Shown: piece by piece, positions 31,866-45,167 of the stretch | Layout of the letters: every line of letters starts with the position of its first letter | Position numbering within the stretch: the first letter of the stretch is position 1 | Assembly (NCBI GenBank): GCA_007922225.1 | Contig: ML679966.1 | Span: 58,858,148 to 58,922,147, forward strand | DNA length: 64,000 nucleotides | DNA from: Emydura subglobosa | Taxonomy: Eukaryota > Chordata > Testudines > Chelidae | Direction of reading: 5' to 3' | Translations under genes and position numbers: made by a program | The notes under the pieces: generated by a model | Database searches by the model: none | The model's input: the letters and a program-made list of their open reading frames with translations, nothing else | What the model was told of the DNA's origin: nothing

Positions 31866-32614
31866 TGGAGCCTCCACTAGTCAGATCAGCAGCAGTGCTG
31901 TGAAGGCTTTCCCTTCACCCACAGCCATTACTGACTGGAGATGGACAAACAGGAAATTCTATTCTCTCCACTTCCCACAGCCCTGACTGTGTGCAGGAAA
32001 TCTCATTCCTATTTTCTGCTGCCAGCTCTCTATCAGTGCTAGGAGAGGGCACATTCTCCTACTGCAGAGATACAGCAAGCCCCAAGAGAGCTTGAGCTCA
32101 TGGCTGATGACTGGCCCAAGGAGCAGCCCATGTTTGTTTGGTGTCTATGACCCTACACTGCCCCTAAGAATTGGCCACTACCAACAAGGAAATGAATTGC
32201 CTTAATTAGGGGGAAAGGAGTCATAGCTGAAGGGACAATCAAGACTGTTTGTAATCGATGATGGAAGAGTTCCTTTTAGGCCTAATCATTTATGTCATAT
32301 CACCACTGACTGGTTTTGTTCTTTTTCCCCCAATGACAGTGGGGTTTGTCTGTACTAATAAAGGCATTGGAATAAACCTGTGCCAAATGATTCTTGGGCC
32401 AACTCCTGAGTCCCCAAAAGTTGTAAGAATTTCAAACAACCTATCAAGAGGGGAAGTCCCACCACAGAGGTTTACTCTTCAATACAACAGACTGACATTA
32501 CATCTGTATGCTAAAACTGGCCTATAGCATTTTGAAGTGTATGCCTGGCAATATCACAGAAGGTTTTACAATGTCAGAGGTCCCACCTTTGACTCAGAGA
32601 CCCCCATCCTATTC
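31866..32614. other. No feature seen
   Basis: Mixed-composition sequence. An 89-codon plus-strand frame at 32258-32527 resembles no family I know. 'cctccactagtcagatcagc' near 31870 loosely echoes 'ttccactagccaggg' near 30398. Confidence 0.5.
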
Positions 32615-32990
32615 TGTCACCGGCACTACAATCAAGAGACCGTCCCTCATTCAAGACAAGAGAGAGGCTGTATGATTTATTAAATGGTAGAACCATCTTG
32701 ACATATTCATATTACTGATTAGCTTCACATTTTGAAGTCTTGCTCCTGCGCAGTTTTATATATTTATTTCCTGACCCTCATCACATGGCACAGGTTAAGT
32801 TACAACAGGTTAATAATACTCATCACATGACAGAGGTCAGCATCCATTGACTCAAGTGGCTGCTCTTCCAGAGTGTCAATGAGAAGAAAAGAAACAAAAA
32901 GGCTGCCTCAGGCAGAAGGAGAAACAGAGAAGAAGGCTTTTGCACCAGCAGTCTTCGTATGTAGATATTTCAATATTAATTTCTGATATA
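32615..32990 (-). mobile_element. Candidate solo LTR
   Basis: The plus strand starts TGTCACCGGCACTAC, so on the minus strand the element would end in GGTGACA. Going upstream on that strand come AATAAA (in 'ccatttaataaatc') and, about 90 bases before, a TATA-like 'aaatatataaaac'. The spacing fits an LTR. I cannot locate the other end or a TSD. Confidence 0.35.
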
Positions 32991-34029
32991 TTTTAGACCA
33001 CTGTTCATTTTTTTTCTTGTTTTTGGTTGATTTGTTATCCCAATACCTACTGATTTCACTTCAGGGGATTAGAACATTCAGGTAACTATATGATTTGTAT
33101 TGACCCATTCAATATCGGAATCCAGCCCATTGTCTTCAATGGAAATTACCATTTACAATTCAGCCCGGCTACAATGAACTGCTATAAAATGCCAAACTGA
33201 TGCTCCTGACAGTTGAAATGAATGTATTTTTAGTTCTAATATTATTACTAATATTTCTGTTAGGGCCCTCACACTCTTAAGACCTATCCCAATATCCACT
33301 CATGATAAAGGGGCAGGCCAATTCCCAATGTGCCTGCAGATTTAGCCCCACTTTCTGGACAGCCACCAGAATGCCAGGAGACATTAGAGAGAGAATCCAA
33401 ATAACGAGCTAAGTAAAACATCTTGGGTTCATCTTAACTGAAGTATTGTTTACCATAAGAGACTGCTTCATAGGAGTTCGTTTTAGTTTTTGCCCATCTG
33501 GAAAGATGACAATCCAAACATCAAATGAAAAGGTGCAGACAAAGCCAAATGTGGCACTGCAACAGATCTGTAAAACTGCAATTTTCATCACGTACAAAGT
33601 CACTCACGTTGCAAATAGAAACATCACACAGCAGGGAACATGATTAAGAGTAGTTTACCAGAGCCAGAAGCTTGCTGCAGCACCTATTATGGAGAGTGAA
33701 TATTAATAGGCTGCTGGTCTATTAAGCAATGTACTTAAAGGTCAGGTAAGCTTGTATAAATGAGCTTGTATAAATTCCCATTTTGCTCTATATGTTTTGG
33801 TCAAGGAGCTGCTTTTTTCTTGTTGTTTAGTCAGTCTACTTCTGTATCAAGCCAACCTGTTTTCTGAATAAGTTAATCTTCTATGACTGTCTGGCTACCC
33901 AGACAGTACGTTTGCTTTCAAGTAAATAAAGCAAACAACTGAACACACAAAATGCGTGATGTTCTGAGCGTACACAGCCACCCAACTCTCAGTTGCAGTT
34001 GCAAAAATTTCTCTCACATATTAGTATCA
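32991..34029. other. No firm feature; exon-like stretch rejected
   Basis: Repeat-poor. On the minus strand a 44-base stretch at 33454-33497 lies between an AG acceptor-like and a GT donor-like site, but no protein similarity supports it. A 16-base tandem duplication ('agcttgtataaat') lies near 33748-33777. Confidence 0.5.
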
Positions 34030-34640
34030 TGGGGTGCTCCCTTACTGCAGGAGCGCCTCCTCTTGGCTGTTCTGAGGATTAGCTCTTTTCCAGGTGCAAC
34101 TCCTCCCCTTGTGGTCTTTCCACCTGTTATCCTCTCTCTCACTCTGCAGCCCCTCTCTCGCTCCAGGAGCTACAACTCCCTCATCATGACTCCGTCCAGG
34201 TCATTATGTGGTGTCCCCTTCTGGGGTAGAGAGTCCCACTGGACCTGCTGTCCCGGCAATGCCACTCTGTCAGTGGCTGATGGGGGAACCCGAGCCCACC
34301 CGCAACTCTGAGTTCCAGCCCAGGGACCTACAACATGCAGCCAAGATCTGTCCCATCCCCAATATTGCCTGCTTGCTTCCTGGGATGCTTCCCATTTGCC
34401 TCCCACAGGCTCTCTTCTCCACCCTTCTCTCTTCAGGGTACATCCAGGCTCCTAGTCCTTCCCCGGATTCCCTCCATTTCTCTCTAATGCACAGAGAGTG
34501 GTTGCAGACTTCCTCACTGCCCATTTCTGTTGCCAGCTTCCTGGCTTTATACTAGCCCAGCCCACACCTGCTCCGCTGAGCTTCATCTTCCAATCATGGG
34601 TTGATTCTCCAGCCTAAAGCCCCTCTGTTGCACAAGCAAG
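34030..34640. mobile_element. LTR-like repeat, family shared with 3668-4520
   Basis: Cytosine-rich and similar to the earlier copy in several collinear blocks, for example 'cctgggatgcttcccatt' and 'ggaacccgagcccaccc'. Both lack long recognisable coding frames; the frames present are set by low stop-codon frequency in C-rich DNA. Confidence 0.5.
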
Positions 34641-34659
34641 AGTATCTGTAATGTGAGTT

Positions 34660-35440
34660 CCAAGAAAATAATCTCTATAAAAGACACCCTTCCTCCCACA
34701 GGTTCTTTCCCTAGCCTGTATCTAATCATCCGGGAGGAGAAATGTGTTAATCAGACTAATAAAACTGTGTGTGTGTATAAAAAAATGGAAGTTTTATTAA
34801 CAACAGCTCAGAGGTTTACCAAAAAAGCTTAAAGCCAAGGCCCCAATACCACATAAACAAAACCCAGGGGTAGTGAACAAGTGAAAGGAGAATTAATACA
34901 TCACCATCCCAAAATGGATAGGATCGATTCAGAGTCAGGTCAGGATCAGGTTGGGAACAGGAACAGGATCTCAGGAACCACTATGAATGGTAGGAACAAT
35001 AGGAATCAAAACTGTCTCTCTGGATCTTCTTCTCACATTCTGCTGCACTGCTGCCACCATGAAAGACAGCCTTTTGCTCAGGCTCACCAAAATCTTAAGT
35101 ATTTTCAGGATCATCCAAATAGGGTGACTCCATTTTTCCCAAACCTCTGCAGTCCGCACTAACGGTCTGCACACGGTGCGCTAAGTTTTGCGCACAGCAT
35201 TCCTGTACAGTGCTCCTGGCCCTTCAATGTGGTGCATCCAGCACTCTAATTCAGTGCACATGACCCTCTCCTGTTTCTGCACCCCACACTATACCTTTTC
35301 ATATCACAATAAGGATGGGGTTTCTAACATTTAACAAAATTACAGTATACACCCCATCTGTGGCCTATTACATTAACTGGCCCTTTCTCAGCTTCCTTAC
35401 CCTTTCAGGGCTGCTGGGAGGTGAAGACCCCATCACAAAT
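34660..35440. mobile_element. Possible continuation of the LTR-like repeat
   Basis: 'tggaagttttattaacaaca' and 'gtttaccaaaaaagcttaaa' with 'gccaaggcc' resemble, from memory, parts of turtle LTR elements read in antisense. A short purine-rich stretch of CAGGATC-like words lies at 34930-34980. Whether this is the same insertion as 34030-34640 is unclear. Confidence 0.35.
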
Positions 35441-37631
35441 AGGTACCACATTTTCACACAACTCACACCTAGCATCTTTGTAAATATACCCAGTACTACT
35501 TACTTAAAAAATGCAGACGAATACTTGGGCAAAATTCTGGTCTCAGTTGCTCTGTGGTTTCACCGCAGTGGCTGGCTGGAATGCAGAGCAGTCACTGTGC
35601 AAAGCATAAAGGGGGGTTGTCGCACTGTGGACATTGAAAGCAGATGGTCCAACTTTGCATTTTTCAGTCACAAAACAGTTTTAACTTACCTGGTGTCTTA
35701 GTATTTCCATGACAAGATGAATATTTTACTTAACAGGCTGGCATGGATATGCCCAAGGAATCAGAATACATGACCTGGATATTTTTAGACTGACCCTAAA
35801 CTGACAAGGTTTGAGCTGAAGGAAAGAAATTTTCAGGCAACGAATACAGAATGACTTCTAGATTGTGTGTTGAATTCTGTATATTTCAACTTTGTTATTT
35901 AAGATTAATCCTCTTAAAAATGGAGGAGTGTCTTAGAGTTTGGTTACAAACACCTAGGCTCACTGTATCCAGAAGTTCAGAAAAAGGCTGGATAAGTGCC
36001 TTTTTTCAAGACAGATGAATTGGGTACCATAAAGCATATTTTCTAAGATGTCAGAAAAACCCTGGTTTTGTCTGCTCTACATAAACTTTAAAGATGCCAG
36101 AGCATTTTTCTTAAGAGAAAGGTTTTGTCATAGTGTTATCATCTGCGCAACACACCTTCATTGTGCATGTGTCGCTTTCCATTCCAGTACAGGCTACAAT
36201 TTACTGGTACCAAATGTTTATAGTTCGCAAAGTGGGTGAAAGGCAATTGTAAATGTAAATTGTATGTCATGACACTGTAGGGTGTTTTGATATTTTATTT
36301 ACAACATCTTTTAAAGAAAATAAAAGTTTACTACAGATGTTTACATTTTCCTTTAAGGATTAGACAAAATTGAAAGATGACTAATATTGACTTTAATTGT
36401 TTTTAAAACCTTAGGTGGGAGTTTAAAATCCCACCAACAGGTTTTTCTCCCATTCCTTTGATTTAGTGTAAATAAGGTTCTGAAGGCACAGCAAAACTTT
36501 AGAAGAAGACTGTAATAAGAGAGTTCTAACAAATATTCTCTCTCTTTTCCCCAAGAGATTTGTCAGAATTACAATCACAACTACTTGGCTGGAAGCATTA
36601 AAAATATCCATCACATGTGTATAACAAGACAAAGGCTTGCCATTTTGTTGAGATATTGTAGATCATATAGAATCATATTCATGACTCCTGGAATATACAA
36701 CTTCTAGAATAGTTTAAAGAACTATCAGTTTCCTGTATTATCAAACTTTGGGCCAAGTTAGAATTTTCCCTTACATAATATCATATCTATGATGAAAGTT
36801 CCAGGAAAAGCATCTTCACATCCCACCATCTTCATGTAGCCTGCCAGAAGAGACTGCAGTAGAGGATGATGATTTTGGCTTTGCGTCTCCACCCTAAAAA
36901 GAGGCGGAGATGCAATATCAATTAAAGCTGAACGAATAAACTTTCAGACTATCTGTTTAAAAAAGTCAGCATAATTTTCAAACGCAAACCAGTAAAATTA
37001 AGATAAAATCTGTATAATGCCCATACAAACAATATAGTGTATTATACTCTCACACACATACTTCTAATTCCTTAGATTTATAGTATAATTTATAGAAATG
37101 AAAAATGCAACCCATCTTCACACATGAAATACATTTCATATCCCAACATATGTAGTTTTTAAAACAAACTGATAGGAAAACCACTCTATTTCACCTAGAA
37201 AAGTGAACCAAGCTATTGTTTATATATACTTTTTACTTGATATTATCAGTGTCCCTACATTCCCTGTACCATGAAAATGTTTAGATAGTATGGTGACCAC
37301 AATTTTTTTTTACCACTATTCACAAAAAATGCTGTCTAAGAATACTGTCCAGGATTCTATGGATTCACAGTTTTCTGTGGAAAGAAAAAAACCTATTAGG
37401 AAGAATGAAGCAGATGCAGCTGGAAATCAATGAGAGATTTGCCTAAGTAAGAACAACATTTGAAAGATAGATAGTGTAGCACTCAACATACATGAATGGC
37501 AAGATTAAATCTACATAATGTAATTATCAGATCTAAAAGGAAATATTCAGTAGTTGCCATTTTTCCCAATGATGATAATGTCTCAAGATACCCTCAATTT
37601 ATTTTTATTCAAAGTAGAATTTTCAAAATGG
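35441..37631. other. No feature seen
   Basis: About 2.2 kb of AT-rich, repeat-poor DNA. The 128-codon frame starting at 35315 and the frames near 36048 and 36423 resemble no known protein. Confidence 0.55.
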
Positions 37632-37905
37632 TCTAAATAACTTAGGATCCTAAGTCCCATTTTCAAAAGTGACTTATGCATTGGAGATAAGCTTCTAACA
37701 TGCTTAGACACATTTTGAAAATCCTATTAGGTACCAGATTTTTAAAGAGATGTAGGCACCTAACTGATTTGAATGTGAGTTAGAAGTCTAAATACCTTCA
37801 AAAATCTGCCCCTTAGGAGCCTAAATCTCATTGAAATTCAAGTGTCCTAAGTGTCCCTCTCTCTTTTGAAAGTGGTGCTTAGGTACTTTTTAAAATTTTA
37901 CCCTA
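37632..37905. repeat. Dispersed repeat with CTTAGGATCCTAAG palindrome
   Basis: 'cttaggatcctaag' is a perfect 14-bp palindrome. It is followed by 'tcccattttcaaaagtgact' and other words ('taggagcctaaatctcattg') shared with 63485-63840. The family recurs in amniote genomes and its copies are internally self-complementary. Confidence 0.6.
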
Positions 37906-38394
37906 AATTGCATGAAAGAATTTACATCACCACAGTAGAATATATTGAACATGTAATTCAACCCTCTAAATGTAACGGGTTTACCTTGGCAATTCATGAT
38001 AATAGTAGAGAAGTTAATGATTACTTAGAAGCAAGTTGCTTCACCACAATAAAAAACAGTTAGAAACACAATAATACTTTATTCAGGTATTTCATTCCAA
38101 AATATCAGTCAGTGTTTTTTATCTCATTATAATACTGAGCCAAATTTATGGTGCTATGCCATTAAAGTCTTAGTGTTATAGTATATTAGAATTGAGTTTG
38201 GCTCATTGGGCCTGATATTAGGAAGCAGCTTCTGTCTTCATAGGTACAATTATTTGCAGGTGTGAGCCACAGCACTTGCTTATTTAACTAATTTGCAGGC
38301 ACAATCAAGCAGATGAATATTGCTATGAATTAGACCTGCACAAGTTATTAATACTATGTATTATTTGTATTTCAGCAACATCCAAGGCCCCAGT
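37906..38394. other. No feature seen
   Basis: AT-rich sequence with a weak GGGCCTGAT word near 38208 that may be a relic of the palindromic family. Confidence 0.5.
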
Positions 38395-38460
38395 GTGGAT
38401 CAGCCCCTATTGTGCTGGGCACAAAAAGACCTGGTTCCTGTCCAAAGAGCTTACAAACTA
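38395..38460 (-). mobile_element. SINE 3' half, antisense
   Basis: 'attgtgctgggcacaaaaag' and 'ggttcctgtccaaagagctt' are the antisense of the SINE 3' half, with 'tattatttgtatttcagcaa' just before as its tail. Confidence 0.7.
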
Positions 38461-39689
38461 CAGAGAATAAGCTGAGATGACTCTTTTGAAAAGCAAAACC
38501 CTTGTGTATTAGAGTTGTGGTGGCAAATATGTTCAGAGCTGGGCTTGGGTGGTCCCAGACCTCTGCCTACTAGATCAAAAACTAGGAACTACTGTTGGTA
38601 GTTATACGGAGTATTTGTCCCCAGTTGCTTTTTCTGGAAGGCTACAATTTTGGTCTTGAGTGGGGTGCAGTATGCATACTAGATGACCCTGCAAATTACT
38701 AATATGTTACAAAACAATAAACAAATAATTCTAACACAGTTAGACTATCCTAGCCTCAAGATAGTCATCCAGGAATACCAAAATCAGAATGATGATGGTT
38801 TAGTCATCATCTGTATAATCAGGATAATTTGCTACTCTATTAAGATTGACATTGTTGGGTCAGTTTTATTCCCAAATTTAAGTTTTGCTAAAACAAAATA
38901 GAAGTGTTTTCATGATTATTTTTTAATTCCAATGAAAATAGTCTTTTTATTGGATGTAAACATGTTCCTGTGCTGTTCACATTCCAAACATTGCAGCCTT
39001 GGGCTAGCTTGAGACCCAGAAAGTGACAAGGATTAGAAAATTATTAGAAACAAAGTGAAATTGACTGGACTATTATTCATTGTCCAAGATAAATGTAGTG
39101 CAAAAAGTGAAAAAAAAATAATAAACACTGCTGGTGGAGACAAGCTAATTAGATTTTTAACACTTCAATTTGACTAATCAAAGGAGCAATTAATAACACA
39201 AGAAAGAAATGGACTTTGCAAAATGTAACAGGCTTTCCTAAAATTCTTTCACAGTCTCTCCCAACCAACAGGATAAGACAGAGAGAGGATGCTTGCTGAC
39301 ACTGCTGCAGATGAACAAATCTAGAAAGTAGTTCACCAAGGTCATTCCCATCTTCCCACCATGTGTTTTCTTCAATCAGCAACAGTAAAGGTCAAGATTT
39401 TTATTTTTCAGAGTATTTTACATTCATCAAATGTAGTACATTTCACACGATTGCCTCAACATTTCAATGGTTTGTATTTTAAAAACTTTTGTGCTGCAGG
39501 CAGGCAAATATGGAAAGTGGGATACAGAAAGAAAGAGAGAAGAATGGCCTAGTTCAGGAAGCAAGGTAACTCCCTGAAGTATTTTTATAACTAGAGATTT
39601 AACACATTGAGACTTAACACATTGGAATAATACTTTGGGCAGAATGCATACCTGAAAGGAGTGTGGGAAGACAAATAGTTGTGTATCTA
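38461..39689. other. No feature seen
   Basis: AT-rich DNA with no recognisable element. Confidence 0.6.
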
Positions 39690-39900
39690 GGAACTGGACT
39701 GGGACTCAGGAGATCTGGATTAAATTCCCAGCTCTGGAACAGAATTCCCATGTGACATTTAGGCCTGATCCATTAACTTCATTAGGCATGGATCAGGCCC
39801 TTTACTTTGGAAATTGAGGATAATACTTCCTTATTGCACAAGTTGCTGTGGTGATAAAACACTTGTGAGGTCATTCAGATATTGTAGCACAGTAATAAGG
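39690..39900 (+). mobile_element. MIR/CORE-like SINE with a palindrome inside
   Basis: 'tgggactcaggagatctgga' and 'aaattcccagctctgg' give the SINE head, and 'ttggaaattgaggataatac' with 'ttgctgtggtgataaaacac' give the body. Between them sits a 38-base palindrome (39762-39799) that does not belong to the SINE. Confidence 0.7.
39762..39799. repeat. 38-bp palindrome with perfect 12-bp arms
   Basis: GGCCTGATCCAT (39762-39773) and ATGGATCAGGCC (39788-39799) are perfect inverted repeats around 'taacttcattaggc'. The ends match the GGCCTGAT ends of the palindromic family, so this appears to be a minimal insertion into the SINE. Confidence 0.85.
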
Positions 39901-41451
39901 GGCCATATATGTACCTAGATAAAGGCGCACAAATTTAGCACAGATTGTATTGGATAATCTAGAAAGAGGATTTCCTTAAAATTCATTTGATAGAACTGTT
40001 CCCTGCAATCTCTGAGAGCCACTGATTACTTCTCAGTTGTATTAATGCATGGGACACTCATGATGACTCAACAATTTGTACCAAGATGCACTCTATCCAG
40101 CTACCAGCTACAGTAGAAGAGTTTGGTAACTGATCAATAGATCTGCTGCATGACCACCAGTTTGTAGACATAATAAACAGGGGGTCATCATCTGCACCCA
40201 AGTCCTCAAAAAGAAGAAAATGTAAGTAAGCAAAGCAGCAACCTGTTTACAGATGAGACAAATTTACCACAAGTAGGAAAGCAGAAAGATTACAGAGAGA
40301 CTTGTTAACCTGATGAATTGGTGGAATTATATTTTGGGCAGTATTTGCCTTATGGAGGAGGATACAAAATATGCAGGAGAGTGACTTCAGGAGCAGACAA
40401 ACTCGTCCTGCAGTATTCATCCAGAAAGCGTGATTTGGAACCTGCTATATGCAGATAGACCCCTGAGCCTGCTCAAACCACAGATATCAGTGGGGCTCAA
40501 CATAGAAGTAGGATTCTACCTATCTGGAGCGACTTGCAGAAGTAGAAGCTTAGTTTTGCAATTGGAAAGGATTTAGAATCTCCTCTTCTCTTCTAGTCAT
40601 GTAAAATAATAAAAGAATTTTAAACATTCCTCAAATCATCAAAAATACCTACAAAGAAAATGATACTTTTGCTCAAGTAAGGCTGAACAATAGTTTCACT
40701 TAAAAAAAAAAAAAAAAAAAAAGCAGAATTCAAATACACTAAGACACACACTGTTCCTGTTTTGAGACATCAGTTAAATGTAAAAAGTGTAACTAAAAGC
40801 TGAGTACATAATATTTAGCATTTAATAGTTATACCCTGTAAATTGGCATAAATTATATCTAACTGATGTATTTCCTAACCACCCCAGAAAGAAGATTCAT
40901 AAAATATTTATTAAACAATCATGGCACATTAGTTACAACTACTTTAAAAAAAACACTTACAGAAATAGCATGAACTGGAACTAGGTTCCTCTTATTTAAG
41001 CATGTTTTGATGAGAATGAATAAAACATCAGCAGATAAAATACCTACTAAAGCTCTGGGATACACATTGAAGCTTAACAGAATATTACCATATGAATGAA
41101 TTAGAAAAAAATACTGTATATTTAAAAGATATTTTTATCTTTGTCTAGTAACTTCTGATACTACACGAATTGAGTTCAAAATAGTACATGAGTTCCTTTG
41201 AGATCTACTTCATAAAAATAAAATTGCACATTTTGAAAGCTTTGGTGTAGCTCCTGGCAGATAGACTGTAAATGCAACAGAGTTCATCACAGGCCACCTG
41301 ATGTTTGCTGAATAGTGGCTAATAAAGTAAGTATATGAAAGACTGTCTCTCTCGTGCTTTTTACTTGAAAATCCCCCTGTGATTCATAAAAAGAGTGTTT
41401 TTATAGGTACAAATCTTTCTTTATAGTGTGAACATGCTACTTACTATAAAA
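39901..41451. other. No gene seen; A21 run
   Basis: AT-rich DNA with a run of 21 A bases at 40702-40722. No LINE or SINE body is recognisable beside it. Confidence 0.65.
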
Positions 41452-41582
41452 GGGCCAGACTCTGATATCCTCCTTCACAGTGAATAGTGCCTTATTTCTC
41501 AAGTGGTCCCATGGAAGTAAATGGGGCCATTCATGGAACAAGGTGCTACTCAAACATGTGCAAGAATCTCAGAATCTGGCCC
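41452..41582. repeat. Palindromic MITE-like element, 131 bp
   Basis: GGGCCAGACTCTGA (41452-41465) and TCAGAATCTGGCCC (41569-41582) are inverted ends at 13 of 14 positions. The interior 'ccatggaagtaaatgggg' differs from other copies, which makes this the longest member here. Confidence 0.8.
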
Positions 41583-41865
41583 AAAATAAATAAAATAGCT
41601 GACAGCAACCCCAACACGAGATGTTCATGTAAGTCAATAAAAAACAGCAATTAAAAAAACAAGACACAGTGTAATTTAACAAGGTGTACTGGTAGTAGGA
41701 TTTCAATAAAGTAATTAAAATATAGAGCTAGTCAATGTATTTACCTTTACCGCTTAATGGGTTGTTTCCCCATGTTGAAATTTTGAGAGCGAAACCAGTC
41801 TATTGTGCTTTTATGAATTTATTAAAAGAATAAGCAAACTGATATGTTTCTAGAGGATAATAGGG

Positions 41866-43077
41866 TTATACATAATTGCCAACATGGATTTGTCAAGAAC
41901 AAATCATGCCAAACCAACCTAATTTCCTTTTCTGACAGGATTACTGGCCTAGTGGAGAGAGCGGAAGCTTTAGACATGATATATCTTTATTTTAGTATGG
42001 CTTTTTAGCACAGTCTCATATGACATTTTCATAAGCAAACTGGGGAAATGTAGTCCAGATGATATTACTAAAAGGTGGGTGCATACCTTATTGAAAAAAC
42101 ATATTCGAAGAGTAGTTATCAATGGTTAACTGTCAAACTGGAAGGACAAATCTAGTGCGACACCATAGGAATCTGGGTTCAGTACTATTCAATATTTTCA
42201 TTAATGAGTTGGATAATGAAGTGTAGAGTATGCTTATAAAATTAACAGATGATACCAAGATGGAAGGCGTTTGCAAGCACTTTGCAAGACAGGATTACAA
42301 TTCAAAATGACATTGACAAACTGGAGAATTGCTCTGAAATCAACAAGATGAAATTCAATAAAGACAAGTGCAAAAGAAGGAAAAAAATCAAATGCACAGC
42401 TACAGAATGGAGAATAATTGGCAAGGCAGTAGTTCTGCTGAAAAGATCCGGGGGCTAATGTGATGCAGTTACAAAAAGACTAATATATTGGAGTTATTCA
42501 TAGTAGTATTATGTGTAAGAAAGACATGGGAGGTAACCATCCCTCTGTACTCTGCCTGGGTTGGAGTGACGTGTTCAGTTTCGGGTGCCACACTTTAAAA
42601 AAAGATCTGAACAAATTGGAGCAAGTCCAGAGGAGAGATTTTAAAAAAATGAAAAAGATTTAGAAAAGCTGATTTATGAGGATAGGTTAAAAAAGCTGGG
42701 CATGATTAGTCTTGAGAAAATAAGACTAATGGTGCACCTGACAAAGTCTTCAAATATGCTAAGGACTATTATGAGAAGGACAGTGATCAATAGTTCTTCA
42801 TGTCCACTGAAGTTAGGATAAGAAGTAATTGGCCTAGTCTGCAGCAAGATTAAATAAGTTAGATATTAGGAAGAACTTTCTAACTATAAGAATATTTAAG
42901 CACTGGAATGGACTTCCAAGGGAGATTGTGGAATCCCCATCATTGGAGGTTTTTATGAACAGGTTGGACAAACACCTGCTAGGGATGGTCTAGGTTTACT
43001 TGGTCCTGCCACAATACAGGGGGCTGGACTAGATGACCTCTCAATATCCCTCTCAGCCCTACATTTCTATGATTCAA
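41866..43077 (+). mobile_element. CR1 LINE, 3' half
   Basis: A plus-strand CR1 from the reverse transcriptase region to the 3' end. Landmarks are 'gatttgtcaagaacaaatca', 'ttcagtactattcaatattt' (the codons of the FNIF motif), 'agatgaaattcaataaagac' and the tail 'gggctggactagatgacc' with 'catttctatgattcaatg'. Frames are broken throughout. It is 5' truncated and no TSD is evident. Confidence 0.88.
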
Positions 43078-43477
43078 TGAAGCCAAGCACATCTGTCACT
43101 AACTAATTTTACTTCTAATTGTCCTAAATTAATCAAATATAAACACAATGCAATGATGAAATCAAGGTTACAATTGAAATTCAATTAATAGATCAATGGT
43201 TCAATTTATCTTGCTCACCAGTTACTACAATGAGTAATTAAATCAGTTTATAAGGTTAACAAGAATTACTTCAATACTTTACAGGGAAAGAGTTAAGGAA
43301 GAAAGTTCAGTTGATTAGATTAAAATAGAGGCTAAGAGTCTGCCAAAACAAAAGCTGATTTTTGCCTTTATTTTAAGGAAATACAACTCTGAAAAGGATG
43401 TTTTTATTGCTTCCCACTTTGATGTGCCTCCTTAAATTTCTCTGAACATGCAGCCTATGTTCATTTACTTATCTTAG
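43078..43477. other. No feature seen
   Basis: AT-rich sequence downstream of the CR1 tail. No recognisable element. Confidence 0.55.
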
Positions 43478-43535
43478 GTCTGGTCTACACTAGAAAATTA
43501 GGATGGTATAAATATGTTGCTCAGGGGTGTGAAAC
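43478..43535. mobile_element. MITE fragment (GGTCTACACTAGAAAATTAGG type)
   Basis: 'tctggtctacactagaaaat' followed by 'gatggtataaatatgttgct' and 'caggggtgtgaaa' is the left arm of a palindromic MITE that I recall from turtle genomes. The right arm is missing. Confidence 0.55.
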
Positions 43536-45167
43536 AGACACACACACTCTGTTGGAATGCTGGAGAATGCAAACATCCCTGAATTCTACACACAAACACT
43601 CCTATGACTTCTTAGTACTCTAAATCACACGATTGATCTTAATCGAGAACCAGTTCTGATGTTGCAAATAATTTGAGCTAGTTTTGCAGGTGAGGAGGTG
43701 GTCTGGCTTTTCTTTCTGAGTTGTACACTTCAGACTTGGTTTAGCTGTTGGTCAGAGTATTTCATTTCTCCTTCCCTGGATGGGTTGTCCAGGGAAGAGA
43801 GGAGAATACAACTTCAGGCATCATCGTTGATGCAAGAAAAACACTCCCCCTTCCTTCCACGTAGAGTCTTCTGTAGGTTTCAGTGTCTCCCAACTCCACC
43901 TCAGGGTCCCTCCTGTCCAGTTAGAGATTCCAGCATGTTGAATATAGCTTAACATGGACCAGTAATTTGGTATATCAATTTGAAATAATAGTAGAAGATT
44001 CCAGTCTGCAGTGGACTTTTTCTTGCAAAATTAATTGTGACCAAAAGCAGATGTCCTCTTTGTAAGCAGGATACGTGAGCCCATGTGAGAAGAAACTGGC
44101 AACAGACTTTTGTTTAACAGAATAAGGCCCATACTCACTTTGCTAAACATAATTAATGGTTCATTGTCAATTATCCTTTCACACGTTTCCACTCATTTCT
44201 TGTGACAGTGAGCATGACAAGGAAAAAGGGATGCAGCGGTAGGAGGGGCAAGGCCAGAATGAGTGCATGGCCTACTTCAGTGCCTTTCACCTAAAATCAA
44301 AGCTGAGTTAGCATGCCTTATTAATACTAAACTTTGTTTAGAATTGACCAAATAAAGTTATCCAGATCCAAACTTAAATTTGGTCAGTGTTCTCTACAAA
44401 GGATAAAACATATCTACATTAATCTCATTGGCACTTTTGCATAATCAAAAGAAAGGATATTTTCTTTCCTGTGCCCTCTCCCACTTTTGAAAAGAATTCA
44501 TTCACCATTATGCTATGGGGCATTGGTAGCTACTTGAAGGGAACCCTGTCTTTCTATTAGGCCTATGAGCTCTCAATTATCCTGCACTCATATGGCCAAG
44601 AATCAGCATGGAACAACTTTCATTGGCAGCTTATAAAGGCCTCAATCCCACAGAATGCCAGCACTTTAACAGCACCAGGACCCAGTGAGGACCTAGGCTT
44701 CATAGCTTCAGCCTCTTAGCATCAGTCAGCAAACAAAGACAGCCACAGTACCTGTAGTTCTCGCAAAAGCCTGGGAGAGAGAAATGGGCATTCTAGACCC
44801 TGTCCCTGGTTCCCATAGGTCTGCAGCCAGCATCTCTGGGAGATCGGGCCTCAGGAAATTCACTAGCCCACCACACAAGCCTTCCTCCAGCAGGCCTTTG
44901 AACTAGCAGCTCTAACAGCTTCTGATTCCATAAAAAATAAAAGCAGTTACATCAGGAACCCCCAACTCAACTGTTTGCTGTGTTTCCTACTTTGACTGAT
45001 ACAACTTGTTCTACTTTTTGCCTTCTCCCACAATATTTGTATCTACCTTCCATTGCCTAGCTTGACTTACACCTACCCACAATGCACCTCGCCATTCTCA
45101 TACTTCTCTGCCTCCATTACTTTACTCATCCCTTTAGCCCCTTACCTTCCATTTCCAATGACTTAGA
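43536..45167. other. No feature seen
   Basis: Unassigned. The tract 44640-44930 is richer in GC than its surroundings but shows no coding similarity. Confidence 0.55.

Noticed and set aside
33454..33497. Exon-like 44-base stretch on the minus strand with AG and GT borders
   Set aside because: Such borders are frequent by chance, the length is not a multiple of three, and no protein match supports it.
40702..40722. A21 run as the tail of a processed pseudogene or LINE
   Set aside because: No coding similarity or retroelement body precedes it on either strand, and no flanking duplication was found.
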